A stretch of 36,166 nucleotides of DNA from Micrococcaceae bacterium (GCA_013393415.1 JABXHI010000048.1:1-36166); one strand, 5' to 3'. Shown: positions 26,741-35,185, counted from the first letter of the stretch. A program made the numbers and translations. The notes: a model not told the origin generated them from the sequence alone.

Positions 26741-27706
26741 ATGAAGTCCGCCAGACTCCTGTCGATGTTGCTGCTCCTACAGGCACGCCCACAGATGACC
26801 ACCCGCGATCTCGCCGAGCGCTTGGAAGTCTCGCGTCGAACTGTCCTTCGGGATGTCGAGGCCCTATCAGCGGCGGGAGTCCCGGTCTATGCGGAAAGGG
26901 GACGCAATGGAGGGATTGTCCTTCTCACGGGCGCACGTCTGAATGTTTCCCACCTCGATCCCGGTGAATTGGAAACACTCGCCATCGGAGGGTTAGATAG
27001 CACCCAGCTCGAACAGTTGAATCTGTCTGTCGCTGCCCAACAGGCCTTCAGGAAAATCGCCGCTCACCAGCATCGGTCATCCGCGCGCGCCAACCCAGTA
27101 CCCCTCCGTGATCTCATCCTGATAGAAAATACGTCGTGGATGAGCCGCCCAGATCATGTGGTGGATATCGCTGACCTGGCAGTGGATCTGCAACAGGGAA
27201 AGAGACTGCGGATTACATACCGGCATAGCAATGCCGATCACCCTGTCCAGTACCTTGTCGACCCTTACGGGGTCGTTGCGAAGTCGACCCGCTGGTATTT
27301 AATCGCTGACCATGGTGGACAGCCGTGTATGTATGCCCTCGGTAGGCTTTTGAGTTATGAAGTAACGAAAGATCCTGTGGTAACGCGTCCGGGCAATACT
27401 CTGCGTACGGTGTGGTCGTCGTTAAAAGAGTCGGTCGAAGCTCCTGGCGAGATTACGATCACCGCGCGCCTACGGACCAGCCGGCTCGATCTTGCTCATC
27501 GAATTCTTGGCACCCGGCTGCAAGAGTCGATACCGGTGGACCAAGAATGGAGCCAGGTGGCTATCCAGTACAAGGAGATCGAAGCCGTTCGCCAGCTGCT
27601 GCAGTTTGCTGACCACATTGAAGTGCTTGCGCCCGCAGCTGCGCGACAACGTCTCCACGAACTGGCTGAAGATCTCGTGAAACGTCATGCGCAGAGCAGA
27701 GCTTAG
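26741..27706 (+). CDS. WYL-domain HTH transcriptional regulator (YafY type)
   Basis: A one-component DNA-binding regulator of 321 residues. The N-terminal winged helix is ARLLSMLLLLQARPQMTTRDLAERLEVSRRTVLRDVEALSAAGVPVYAERGRNGGIVLL (about 4-64), with GxGGxxL wing typical of DeoR/YafY. The WYL domain follows, with GKRLRITYRHSNAD, YGVVAKSTRWYLIADHGGQP and LGRLLSYEVTKDPV. A C-terminal WCX-like part (about 245-315) completes it. No ribosome site is seen before the ATG at 26741. Probably regulates the divergent VOC gene; the ligand is unknown. Confidence 0.9.
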   Translation: MKSARLLSMLLLLQARPQMTTRDLAERLEVSRRTVLRDVEALSAAGVPVYAERGRNGGIVLLTGARLNVSHLDPGELETLAIGGLDSTQLEQLNLSVAAQQAFRKIAAHQHRSSARANPVPLRDLILIENTSWMSRPDHVVDIADLAVDLQQGKRLRITYRHSNADHPVQYLVDPYGVVAKSTRWYLIADHGGQPCMYALGRLLSYEVTKDPVVTRPGNTLRTVWSSLKESVEAPGEITITARLRTSRLDLAHRILGTRLQESIPVDQEWSQVAIQYKEIEAVRQLLQFADHIEVLAPAAARQRLHELAEDLVKRHAQSRA

Positions 27707-27960
27707 ATGGGCTCTGACCGGGTGCGCCGCTATCTGGGAAGTCCAATTCCTGAAAAACGTTTGCGGGCCAGGATGAAGAAAAGTCGCCAAACGAAGCTAC
27801 AAAAGACCGCCATTCCTGGCTAACAGTCACATTCCTGACGATTCGAAAGGCATAGTTCAGTGACAGCTGGCCTCCCTGCCTCCCGACCTGAAGAAGCGCT
27901 GCGTAGCCAACGCTTGGGTCTGTCTATGAGCGAACTAGGTCAAGAATTCAGGCCGGTGAT
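27707..27960. other. Gap with two tiny open frames of doubtful value
   Basis: No clear gene. ATG at 27707, touching the WYL stop, opens a basic 38-codon frame to TAA at 27823 (contains RRYLGSPIPEKRLRARMKKS), without ribosome site. GTG at 27860, with AAAGG nine bases earlier, opens a 34-codon frame to TAG at 27964 (contains SRPEEALRSQRLGLSMSELG), overlapping the end of the flavoprotein gene. The second looks somewhat like a fragment of a helical protein. Either could be a remnant; none is recognised. Confidence 0.3.
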
Positions 27961-29370
27961 TTAGCAGCAGGTGGAGGTGCGGGCAGGAATTAGTACCGGC
28001 TCCGCTGCGGCGGGTGTGCAGCATCCGTGGTCGTCATCGTCCATTTGGGTCAGGGGTGAGAGCGGGGTATCGCAGGTGCCGCCCAGGTCGGTGGTGCACA
28101 CGCCGGTTTCTGGAAGATCGAGTTGGACGTGGTCGGCTGCTTGTTGGTCGCCGGCCAGGGCTGCGGCGATGGAGCGGACTTGTTCGTGGCCGGTGGCCAT
28201 CAAGAAGGTTGGGGCTCGACCGTAGCTTTTCATTCCTACGATGTAGAAACCGGGTTCGGGGTGGGCCAGTATCCGCTCACCGTGCGGTTGAACGGAGCCA
28301 CATGAGTGGAATTCGGGATCGATCAATGGCCCCAACTGCCGGGGTGCTTCCATCGCGGGATCCATTTCCAATCGGAGTTCGGAGAGGATGCCCAGTTCGG
28401 GTCGGAAACCGGTGGCTGGGATCAGTATGTCAACGGTCAGATCCCGCTTCTTGGACGAAGTGGCCGCCTGCACGGTCAATTTCTGGCCGGCGGTGTGGAA
28501 TCCCGTAATGACGAAGGACGTGTGGACCTCAATGATCCCTGACTCGACCAGTTGGCGTAGGCGGGTGCCCAGGGCTCCGCGGGCGGCTAATTCATCGCTA
28601 TCTTCGCCGCCATAGACCGACGAGACGTCAGCACCGCGGATCGCCCAGCTGATCCGGGTGTCCGGGGCGTGTTCGGCCAGTTCAGCCAGATCTAGTAGCG
28701 TATTGGCCGCTGAGTGCCCGGCACCGATAACCAACACGTGTCGTCCGGCGAATCGATCCCGGTCGGTTCCGTTCACGTCGGGCAGCGGGTCAGTAATGCG
28801 GCCATTGGTCTTCGCTGCGATCTCACCACGGGCGGGCAGCCCGGACTGGCCTAGCGGGTTGGGCTGGGACCACGTGCCCGAAGCATCGATGACGCTACGG
28901 GCGAGCAGGTCGCGAACCGATCCATCCGTGTGGCTGACCCGGACTAGCAGCGGGGTGTCTTCTCGGTGAGCGCTGCGAGTTTTATCGATGCCAGATCGGG
29001 AGACCGCGACCACGCGCGTCTCGGTGCGCACAATATCGCCCAGTGCTGCTGCCAGGGGCGTCAGGTAGTCCTGGATGAGTTCGTGACCGGTGGGCAAATG
29101 ATCCGGACCCGGCGCATTCCAACTGGTGGTTTCTAGCAGCCGGCGGGCGGCCTCATCGATGTTGTATTGCCACGGGGAGAACAATCTGGTGTGACCCCAT
29201 TGGGCGATGGCTGCTCCCGCAGAGGACCCGGCTTCAACCACCAGCGGGTTCAGCCCACGCTCGCGTAGGTGGGCGGCGGCTGCTAAGCCGATGGGGCCGG
29301 CGCCGATAACAATCACCGGCAGCTCATCGGCGTGCTGGGTGGTCTGAGTCTGAATCATATCGTGTGGCAT
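27961..29370 (-). CDS. FAD/NAD(P)-binding oxidoreductase of the arsenic cassette, cysteine-rich tail
   Basis: A 469-residue flavoprotein with an N-terminal FAD motif VIVIGAGPIGLAAAAHL (about 19-35), a second dinucleotide site HVLVIGAGHSAANTLLDL (about 208-225) and the late ATGFRPELG motif, the layout of flavin monooxygenase/pyridine-nucleotide oxidoreductases. Such proteins occur in actinobacterial ars clusters and are often called ArsO-like; their reaction is unsettled. The last 55 residues hold six cysteines (GVCTTDLGGTC, HGCC, TSTCC), a likely metalloid-binding tail. Start ATG at 29370 has GAGGAG upstream. It is 38 bases after the ArsC fusion gene, same strand, so probably expressed with it under ArsR. 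Confidence 0.85.
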   Translation of the reverse strand: MPHDMIQTQTTQHADELPVIVIGAGPIGLAAAAHLRERGLNPLVVEAGSSAGAAIAQWGHTRLFSPWQYNIDEAARRLLETTSWNAPGPDHLPTGHELIQDYLTPLAAALGDIVRTETRVVAVSRSGIDKTRSAHREDTPLLVRVSHTDGSVRDLLARSVIDASGTWSQPNPLGQSGLPARGEIAAKTNGRITDPLPDVNGTDRDRFAGRHVLVIGAGHSAANTLLDLAELAEHAPDTRISWAIRGADVSSVYGGEDSDELAARGALGTRLRQLVESGIIEVHTSFVITGFHTAGQKLTVQAATSSKKRDLTVDILIPATGFRPELGILSELRLEMDPAMEAPRQLGPLIDPEFHSCGSVQPHGERILAHPEPGFYIVGMKSYGRAPTFLMATGHEQVRSIAAALAGDQQAADHVQLDLPETGVCTTDLGGTCDTPLSPLTQMDDDDHGCCTPAAAEPVLIPARTSTCC

Positions 29371-29408
29371 GAGTATTCTCCTCGGGCCTGTGGGCGCGGT
29401 GGCGTAGT

Positions 29409-30284
29409 CTAGCGTTGCTGTTGAGCGTCAGTGGTGGGCATGAGCTCTGAGACCAGCTGCTCAATCCGAGCCTTGATGTCGTCCCGGATGTCCCGGACCG
29501 TCTCGATGCCTTGACCTGCCGGATCATCGAGTTCCCAATCTTCGTAGCGTTTGCCCGGATAGATCGGGCAGGCATCCCCGCAACCCATAGTAATGACCAC
29601 ATCAGATGCTTGCACTGCCTCGGGCGTGAGAATATTCGGAGCAGCTGCGGTGATATCAATGCCCTCTTCGGCCATGGCTTCTACGGCCACCGGATTGAGC
29701 TGATCAGCTGGTTCAGATCCGGCGGACCGGACCTCGATCCGATCCTGACCCAACTCCCGAAGAAAGCCTGCCGCCATCTGCGAACGTCCCGCGTTGTGCA
29801 CGCACACGAACAGCACCGAGGGCCGCTCCACCATCGAAGAATCATCGGCGGTGGCGGTGAGTTCGGTCAGCAAACTGCGGACACGGGCATCAATGTCATT
29901 GCGGACTAAACGCATCCGGTCGATTCCCTCAATGCCGCGCTTGGACGGTTCATCGGTGGACCAGGTTTCAATGGTGCCGGTCATGTTTTCGATCGGTTCG
30001 ACGGAGGCTTCGTCGCCCAGCACCACCACCCGATCTACGCTAGCCAGCAGATCCGGGTTTATGACCTGCGGGGTCTCGCCGGACATATCAGCACCGACCT
30101 CCGCTGTGACCTCTGCGGAGAGCTGGTTAATGGCGGTTCCAGGTTTCGTGCCGGCAGAGTGTACCTCCACCGGGGCACCGGCTTGTTTGGCGTGGTGGCG
30201 CATCAACGCTGCAGCCATTTGAGATTTGCCGCCGTTTTTGACGCAGACGAACAGCACGCTGGGAATAGTCTCTGGGGTAGGCAT
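29409..30284 (-). CDS. Two-domain arsenate reductase (ArsC-ArsC fusion, LMW-PTP fold)
   Basis: A 291-residue fusion of two low-molecular-weight phosphatase-like arsenate reductase domains. Domain 1 (about 8-145) has the loop VCVKNGGKS (Cys14-Ser21) with lysine where the family normally has arginine, and ends with [15 protein letters not shown]. Domain 2 (about 155-283) has the classical loop VCVHNAGRS (Cys161-Ser168), two further cysteines in [14 protein letters not shown] (235, 239) and [12 protein letters not shown], resembling the mycothiol/mycoredoxin-linked ArsC of Corynebacterium. In relatives I know, these are separate genes. Domain 2 is expected to reduce arsenate to arsenite; domain 1 may be regulatory or act on another substrate. 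It starts five bases after acr3. Confidence 0.88.
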   Translation of the reverse strand: MPTPETIPSVLFVCVKNGGKSQMAAALMRHHAKQAGAPVEVHSAGTKPGTAINQLSAEVTAEVGADMSGETPQVINPDLLASVDRVVVLGDEASVEPIENMTGTIETWSTDEPSKRGIEGIDRMRLVRNDIDARVRSLLTELTATADDSSMVERPSVLFVCVHNAGRSQMAAGFLRELGQDRIEVRSAGSEPADQLNPVAVEAMAEEGIDITAAAPNILTPEAVQASDVVITMGCGDACPIYPGKRYEDWELDDPAGQGIETVRDIRDDIKARIEQLVSELMPTTDAQQQR

Positions 30285-30288
30285 AATT

Positions 30289-31443
30289 TCAAACTTCTGT
30301 GGTGGTCGCGGCAGTGTCTACGGCGTCGGTGTCTTGTGCCTTGCGAATGGTGGGGACGGTAGGGTCCTGGGGAAAGAGACGGCGCCCCAGCCATAGGGCG
30401 ACATAGACCAGTCCGACCAGAACGGGGACCTCGATGAGCGGCCCGACCACTCCGGCCAGCGCTTGGCCGGAGGTGACCCCGAAGGTCCCAATCGCCACAG
30501 CGATGGCCAATTCGAAGTTATTGCCCGAGGCCGTAAACGCCACCGACGTGGTCTTGGCATAGTTCAGCCCCACCATCTTGGAGACGAAGAAGCTGACCAA
30601 AAACATCAACACAAAGTACAGCAGCAGCGGCACGGCCATCCGGGCCACATCCAACGGCTGTGATGTGATGGCCTCACCTTGAAACGAGAACAGCAGCACG
30701 ATGGTGAACAGCAGTCCGTACAGCGACCAGGGCCCGATCTTGGGCAGGAACGTCTCCTCGTACCAATGGCGTCCCTTAGCTTTCTCGCCGAGGGTCCGTG
30801 TCAGGAAGCCGGCCAGCAACGGGATGCCCAAAAACACCAGCACTGATACCACGATGGCTGTGATCGAGAACTCGGCCGAAGTGGTTTCTAACCCCAGCCA
30901 GGAGGGCAGCGCCTGAAGATAAAACCAGCCCAGCGCGCCATAGGCCACCACTTGGAACACCGAGTTGATCGCCACGAGCACCGCCGCGGCTTCGCGGTCA
31001 CCGCAGGCCATGTCATTCCAGATAAACACCATGGCAATACACCGAGCGAGCCCGACAATAATCAGACCGGTGCGGAATTCGGGGAGATCCGGTAAAAACA
31101 CCCAGGCCAGTACGAACATGAACAGCGGCCCGAGCACCCAGTTCAATACCAGGGACAGGATGAGCAGCTTGCGGTCACCGGTGACCCGTTGGGTCTCGTT
31201 ATATCGAACCTTGGCCAGTACCGGATACATCATCACTAGCAGTCCGACGGCTATTGGGATCGAGATCCCGCCGATAGTCATGGAGTCCAAGATCGTATTC
31301 AGCCCCGGCACAAAGCGGCCCAGCAGCAGCCCTGCACCCATCGCCAACAGGATCCAGACCGCTAACCAACGGTCCAAGAAGGACATCTCCTTCATCACCG
31401 GCGACCCCGTAGCCGCAGCGGTATCGTTCACAGTAGTGCTCAT
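30289..31443 (-). CDS. Arsenite efflux transporter ACR3
   Basis: Exports arsenite made by ArsC, driven by the membrane potential or proton gradient. The 384-residue protein has ten spans of the BART superfamily. It contains the family motifs [36 protein letters not shown], the conserved cysteine stretch in [33 protein letters not shown] (two cysteines), [19 protein letters not shown] and [13 protein letters not shown]. It is the first gene of the minus-strand cassette, divergent from arsR with operator sites between. Usually called acr3 or arsB, but it is not of the ArsB family. Confidence 0.95.
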   Translation of the reverse strand: MSTTVNDTAAATGSPVMKEMSFLDRWLAVWILLAMGAGLLLGRFVPGLNTILDSMTIGGISIPIAVGLLVMMYPVLAKVRYNETQRVTGDRKLLILSLVLNWVLGPLFMFVLAWVFLPDLPEFRTGLIIVGLARCIAMVFIWNDMACGDREAAAVLVAINSVFQVVAYGALGWFYLQALPSWLGLETTSAEFSITAIVVSVLVFLGIPLLAGFLTRTLGEKAKGRHWYEETFLPKIGPWSLYGLLFTIVLLFSFQGEAITSQPLDVARMAVPLLLYFVLMFLVSFFVSKMVGLNYAKTTSVAFTASGNNFELAIAVAIGTFGVTSGQALAGVVGPLIEVPVLVGLVYVALWLGRRLFPQDPTVPTIRKAQDTDAVDTAATTTEV

Positions 31444-31462
31444 GTTTTTGCGAATCCCTCAT

Positions 31463-31521
31463 ATTGACGCTCATCAATTCATCAGGCATGACGCTACCCT
31501 GACACTTAGATGAACGTCAAT
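31463..31521. promoter_or_regulatory. Pair of ArsR operators in the divergent ars promoter
   Basis: ATTGACGCTCATCAA at 31463-31477 and, in inverse direction, its near copy at 31506-31521 (minus strand ATTGACGTTCATCTAA) agree at 12 of the first 13 bases. Each holds a short TTGA/TCAA-like dyad. One lies next to the acr3 start and one directly in front of arsR, as expected for an arsenite-released repressor controlling both directions. Confidence 0.7.
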
Positions 31522-31534
31522 GTATCATGGTGTC

Positions 31535-31891
31535 ATGAGCACCACCACTGACGAGACGAACCTAGCTACACCATCCAGTACAGAATGCTGCTCCCTAACT
31601 GAGGGGCCGATGAGTGCAACCCAGGCCGAACAGGTCGCCGGGATGCTCAAAGCCTTGGCGGACCCAACCCGCCTGCGGCTGCTCTCCCATATCACCGCGC
31701 AAGGTTGTCAAGAAGTCTGCGCTTGCAACCTCACTGACGAACTGGGCATTACCCAGCCCACCGTGAGCCATCACATGAAAAAACTCGTCGATGCCGGACT
31801 GGTGACTCGCGAACAGCGCGGCAAGTGGGCTCACTACAGCATCATCCCAGCAGCCTTCGATCAACTGCGCACGCTGCTGGACCTCAGCTAG
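31535..31891 (+). CDS. arsR: ArsR-family arsenical-responsive repressor
   Basis: Winged-helix metalloregulator that represses the divergent acr3 cassette until arsenite binds. The ATG at 31535 gives 118 residues; an in-frame ATG at 31520 would add five, but it overlaps the operator. Visible are the dimer helix MLKALADPTRLRLLSHI, the recognition helix ITQPTVSHHMKKLVDAGLV and RGKWAHYSI in the wing. Cysteines occur in GCQEVCACNL (the known ELCVCDL arsenic-binding place) and an N-terminal ECC pair, which may give a third ligand. ArsR without an own ribosome site suggests a leaderless start. Confidence 0.92.
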   Translation: MSTTTDETNLATPSSTECCSLTEGPMSATQAEQVAGMLKALADPTRLRLLSHITAQGCQEVCACNLTDELGITQPTVSHHMKKLVDAGLVTREQRGKWAHYSIIPAAFDQLRTLLDLS

Positions 31892-32035
31892 CGTACGTTG
31901 GATCGCGCAGATGTTGATGTCGATATCGAACCAGTGCATGCACCACCGGACTCCTCGCTCCCACAGTGTGTGATTGACGACATCGGCGGTGTACTGTGGC
32001 TTCAGAATTAGCAGCGAGAAATGAGGAAGCCTGAA
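31892..32035. other. Gap holding a possible gene remnant on the minus strand
   Basis: No complete gene. The minus strand from about 32010 to 31892 reads as an unusually protein-like stretch (NHTLWERGVRWCMHWFDID then INICAIQRTLA), rich in Trp and Cys, without a start of its own. It runs open into antisense of arsR and of the thioesterase. I do not recognise it. It may be a scar of an older gene between arsR and the thioesterases, or chance. Confidence 0.3.
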
Positions 32036-32473
32036 ATGACTGCCAAACTCGCAAGCGTCCCCGATGTCTCTTTGGAAGCGGCGAGCCGCTTCGTCGCCGC
32101 ATCGGGATTCGTGATTGACGAGATCTCGGATGCCCGATTGACCGGCCATGTCGACCTTGGCGAGGATCACTTCACCCCCTGGGGAGTAGTCCACGGCGGC
32201 CTCTACACCACCATTGTCGAATCGGCAGGCAGCGTCGCGGCTAGCCAGGCGGTCGCGGAGCGTGGACAGTATGCCGTCGGCGTGCATAATGCCACCGATT
32301 TCCTGCGGCCTTCTAGCGGCGGACGCGCCTCGGTCGAGGCCGAAGCTCTCCAACAGGGACGTACCCAGCAGCTGTGGCAGGTCGTCATCACCGACGACGC
32401 GACCTCCAAGGTGCTGGCGCGCGGACAGCTGCGACTGCAAAACGTGCCCCTGCCGGACTCCGACCAGAGCTGA
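32036..32473 (+). CDS. PaaI-family hotdog thioesterase 1
   Basis: A 145-residue hotdog-fold protein expected to hydrolyse an acyl- or aryl-CoA thioester. The family motif WGVVHGGLYTTIVESAGS holds the HGG turn and the catalytic-site Asp/Glu position, followed by GVHNATDFLRPSSGG (the strand of the acyl pocket). ATG at 32036 is preferred over ATG at 32021, because AGGAAG lies eight bases before it. A second thioesterase follows after 41 bases in the same direction. Substrate unknown; aromatic acid pathways are common for the family. Confidence 0.88.
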   Translation: MTAKLASVPDVSLEAASRFVAASGFVIDEISDARLTGHVDLGEDHFTPWGVVHGGLYTTIVESAGSVAASQAVAERGQYAVGVHNATDFLRPSSGGRASVEAEALQQGRTQQLWQVVITDDATSKVLARGQLRLQNVPLPDSDQS

Positions 32474-32514
32474 CCGGCATCCGAAGTCACTATGAACAGA
32501 TTGGAACTTGCTAC

Positions 32515-33027
32515 ATGAGCGCGCACACGTCAGAAAGAGCTACTCTCGTCCGTTGGGAAGACCCGCAGGTGGGCCTGGCCCAGTTGCCGACACTGGACGG
32601 CATCGACTTCATGAAGAAGATGACCGCCGGGGAGCTCCCGAACGCACCGATCGCGAATCACATCAACATGGAGCTAACCGAAGTCGCGCACGGTTCGGTT
32701 GCCTTCCAGGGCATGCCGGACGAATCCCACTACAACCCGATCGGAATGGTGCACGGCGGCTTCGTGTGCACGCTGCTCGACTCGGCGCTCGGCTGTGCTG
32801 TCCACACGACGCTGCCGGAAGGCACCGGGTACACATCCATTGAAATCAAGACCAACTTCCTGCGACCGGTCAGTGCTGATAGCGGCCCCTTGACCTGCAC
32901 AGGTCGCGTCGTCAAACCCGGGCGTCGAGTTGCGTTTGCTGAGGGGGAGATCGTCGACGTGAACGGTAAGACTGTCGCGAGCGCCACGGGCTCGCTACTG
33001 ATCTTCCCATTGGAGTCCGCCGGGTGA
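32515..33027 (+). CDS. PaaI-family hotdog thioesterase 2
   Basis: A 170-residue second hotdog protein starting with ATG at 32515. It has the motif IGMVHGGFVCTLLDSALGCAV and SIEIKTNFLRPVSADSG, and an extra N-terminal 45 residues (VRWEDPQVGLAQLPTLDGIDFMKKM) shared with a common PaaI subgroup. It clearly differs from thioesterase 1, so the pair is not a fresh duplication. Could act as a heterodimer or on related acyl-CoAs. It ends 21 bases before the convergent HxlR remnant. Confidence 0.9.
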   Translation: MSAHTSERATLVRWEDPQVGLAQLPTLDGIDFMKKMTAGELPNAPIANHINMELTEVAHGSVAFQGMPDESHYNPIGMVHGGFVCTLLDSALGCAVHTTLPEGTGYTSIEIKTNFLRPVSADSGPLTCTGRVVKPGRRVAFAEGEIVDVNGKTVASATGSLLIFPLESAG

Positions 33028-33048
33028 TGCGGCGGCATTTGCCCTGAC

Positions 33049-33432
33049 TCAGGCGCCGATATGCTGCTCTCGGAGTTCCGCCATCCTCGCGTCCAGGGTG
33101 GAAGCATCTGTTGAGCGCGCCAAATCCGGCTGGTGCTCGGCTGTTGTAGAGTCGATGAGGATGCCGACTCGAGCCAGTTGCACCATCAGCGGAATCGTCT
33201 GCAGCCCCAGTTCGGTCAGCGAGTATCTGCCTTGTTTCCCAAGCAGCGCATCAGCCTTGGTCAAAAACCCGGCTTCCGTCAGATCGGTGAGCCGCCTCGA
33301 TAGTACGGGGGCACTGATCCCCTCGGCGTTAGCCGTGAGTAGTTCTCGGAAACTGCGCCGGTCGTGAAGTGCGACGTCCCTGAGGATCACCAGACTCCAC
33401 TGATCTCCAAGCATCTCAAAGGCCCGGTTACC
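33049..33432 (-). pseudogene. HxlR-family regulator lacking its N-terminus
   Basis: The sequence GNRAFEMLGDQWSLVILRDVALHDRRSFRELL ... GISAPVLSRRLTDLTEAGFL ... GRYSLTELGLQTIPL is a good HxlR winged helix with a C-terminal helix typical of this subgroup. Upstream of GNRAFEM the match is lost. The frame goes on as low-complexity antisense of the neighbouring transporter, and no start codon is near. About 10-20 residues with the start and promoter are missing. A residual ATG inside FEM could only yield a shortened protein. The break coincides with the break of the divergent MFS gene. Confidence 0.72.
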
Positions 33433-34511
33433 AGCTATCGTTACTCGTCGTCCTCCCGCTTTTCGGCAACCTGTCCGATCAGTTCGGCCGCAGGCTCGTG
33501 ATGATCTGGGGTATGGGGCTGGTGACCGTCTCGGCGCTCGTCTTCGCTGTCGCGCCGAATGTGGCGTTCCTCTTCGTGGGACGTGTGCTGCAAGGGGCTG
33601 GTTCCGGTCTGGCGATGAGTGCAGCGACGGCCTCGCTGGTCGAGAACAACACCGCGGCCAATCCAAGATTCGCTAGCTCACTAGCGACCGTGGCATCGGC
33701 CACCGGCCTCACGCTCGCTCTGGTACTCAGCGGAGTGTTCGCTCAATTCGTGCCCATGCCTCTGGTCTGGAGCTACATCATTCTGCTTGCGTTGGCTCTC
33801 GCAGCAGCGGTCGCCCTCGCCTTGGCGCCTGACGACCGGCCTGCCGACTCCCGACGGTGGCGGCCCCAGGTTTTGCGACTCCTTCCAGAACTACGGCTGA
33901 CCTTCTCGGTCGCGACGTTATCCGTAGCACTTGCCTATTGCGTCGGGGCGATCTTCCTCTCACTCGGTGCACACATGCTCGATCAGTTCGTCCAGACTCC
34001 CGGCGCCGCCATGGTCGGTATGCTGTTGGCTTGCTCATCCGGAGCCATCGGTGTCACAGCACTGCTGCTGTCACGAGTACCGGCACACATCTCAGTGCGA
34101 CTCGGGGCGATTCTGACCATACTCAGCCTCGCACTGATGACCGCTGCTGTAGTGTTCGGGTCCATTGTGCTGTTTCTGGTCTGGTGCATCGTCGGCGGAG
34201 TCGCCTACTCCTTCGCGTTCTCCGGCGGGCTCGGCATCATCAACCACACAGCTCCCGTCGAGCACCGTGGTGCGACGCTGTCCCTGCTCTACTTAGTTGC
34301 CTACGCACTCCAGGCAGCCACTGCAATCGGTATTGGTGCACTGGCCACGGCCACTACGCTCGGCATCGCGGTTGGTGTAGCTGCGGCAACACTGAGCGTT
34401 CTCTGCCTCGCACTACTGATACTCACCATCATTGACGCACGCACCAGACGTTCGCCGGCACAGCAACTTACGACGACCGCGGTCTCCTCGAAGACTTTCG
34501 GGGCACCCTGA
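33432..34511 (+). pseudogene. MFS transporter lacking its first ~50 residues
   Basis: From about 33432 the frame reads QLSLLVVLPLFGNLSDQFGRRL, the second span and the conserved loop (D-x-F-G-R-R) of a major facilitator, and continues through about ten further spans to the stop at 34511. The first span and start are absent, and the sequence upstream belongs to the HxlR gene. A GTG at 33498 could start a 337-residue protein without the loop, which is unlikely to work. It was probably once the partner of the HxlR gene, in head-to-head order, for example as an efflux pump. Confidence 0.72.
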
Positions 34512-34570
34512 ATCCGCTATTGCTCAGCCCTGGACAACTGCGCTAAATCAGACAATGCTGGAAGGGGGTG

Positions 34571-34585
34571 GCCGCTTCAGGCGGC
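34571..34585. repeat. Small hairpin before ohr
   Basis: GCCGC and GCGGC with a five-base loop, 44 bases before the ohr start. Might affect the ohr leader; little else can be said. Confidence 0.3.
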
Positions 34586-34628
34586 AACCGAATCAAGGGA
34601 ATCAGCTTCGACGAATAGGAGAAGATAT

Positions 34629-35051
34629 ATGAACACTCCCGAAAAGATTGCATACACCGCCAAAGCAGAGATTACCGGCGGCCGAGACGGCCGTGGTGCC
34701 ACTGACGACAAGATGGTCGACGTCAGCCTCCGTACTCCCAAAGAACAGGGTGGCCCAGGCGGAGGTGCGAATCCAGAACAGCTCTTCGCCGTGGGTTATG
34801 GTGCCTGCTTCCAAAGCGCCTTGGGACTCGCCGGTAAAGAGTTGGACGTTGATACGTCGAACTCCGTTGTGAACACCGAGGTCGGGATTGGCAAAGAAGG
34901 CGAGAGCTTCGGTCTATCCATAAAACTCATGGTGACCGTGCCCGATGTCGATAAAGAGACCGCGCAGAAGGTCGTCGATCGCACCCACGAGCTGTGCCCA
35001 TACTCCAAGGCCATACGTGGCAATATCCCAGTCGAAGTCAAAGCTGTTTGA
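34629..35051 (+). CDS. ohr: Organic hydroperoxide resistance protein Ohr (OsmC family)
   Basis: Thiol peroxidase that reduces organic and fatty acid hydroperoxides. The 140-residue protein has both redox cysteines, Cys60 in FAVGYGACFQSAL and Cys123 in THELCPYSKAIRGNIPV, and the arginine-containing early loop (ITGGRDGRG). The ATG at 34629 is preceded by AGGAG. No ohrR lies next to it; the damaged HxlR and MFS are upstream on the other side. A terminator hairpin follows. Confidence 0.96.
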   Translation: MNTPEKIAYTAKAEITGGRDGRGATDDKMVDVSLRTPKEQGGPGGGANPEQLFAVGYGACFQSALGLAGKELDVDTSNSVVNTEVGIGKEGESFGLSIKLMVTVPDVDKETAQKVVDRTHELCPYSKAIRGNIPVEVKAV

Positions 35052-35075
35052 GATAGCTTCCTACTCGTGAGCGAG

Positions 35076-35099
35076 GCCCCGGCGAGAATTCGTCGGGGC
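35076..35099 (+). terminator. ohr terminator hairpin
   Basis: A ten-base-pair stem with one G-T pair (35076-35085 with 35090-35099) and a 4-base loop, 25 bases after the ohr stop. Confidence 0.75.
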
Positions 35100-35156
35100 A
35101 TTCGTGTCCCTTGGGACTGAGATGCAGCGAGAATCTCCACACCCGCCGGGGCAAAG

Positions 35157-35185
35157 TTCTCAATTTCGAAAGTCCAGGATATACT
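35157..35185 (+). promoter_or_regulatory. Promoter of the riboswitch-gcvP transcript
   Basis: TATACT at 35180-35185 is a good -10. A weak -35 (TTCTCA, 35157-35162) is 17 bases upstream. Transcription would start near 35192, about 30 bases before the first aptamer. Confidence 0.55.

Noticed and set aside
31595-32440. A 281-residue minus-strand frame across arsR and thioesterase 1
   Set aside because: Most is antisense to two good genes; only the part at 31892-32010 looks protein-like and is reported separately.
33433-33666. Extension of the HxlR frame to an upstream start at 33666
   Set aside because: The added N-terminus is Arg/Pro/Ser-rich antisense of the MFS gene, not an HxlR N-terminus.
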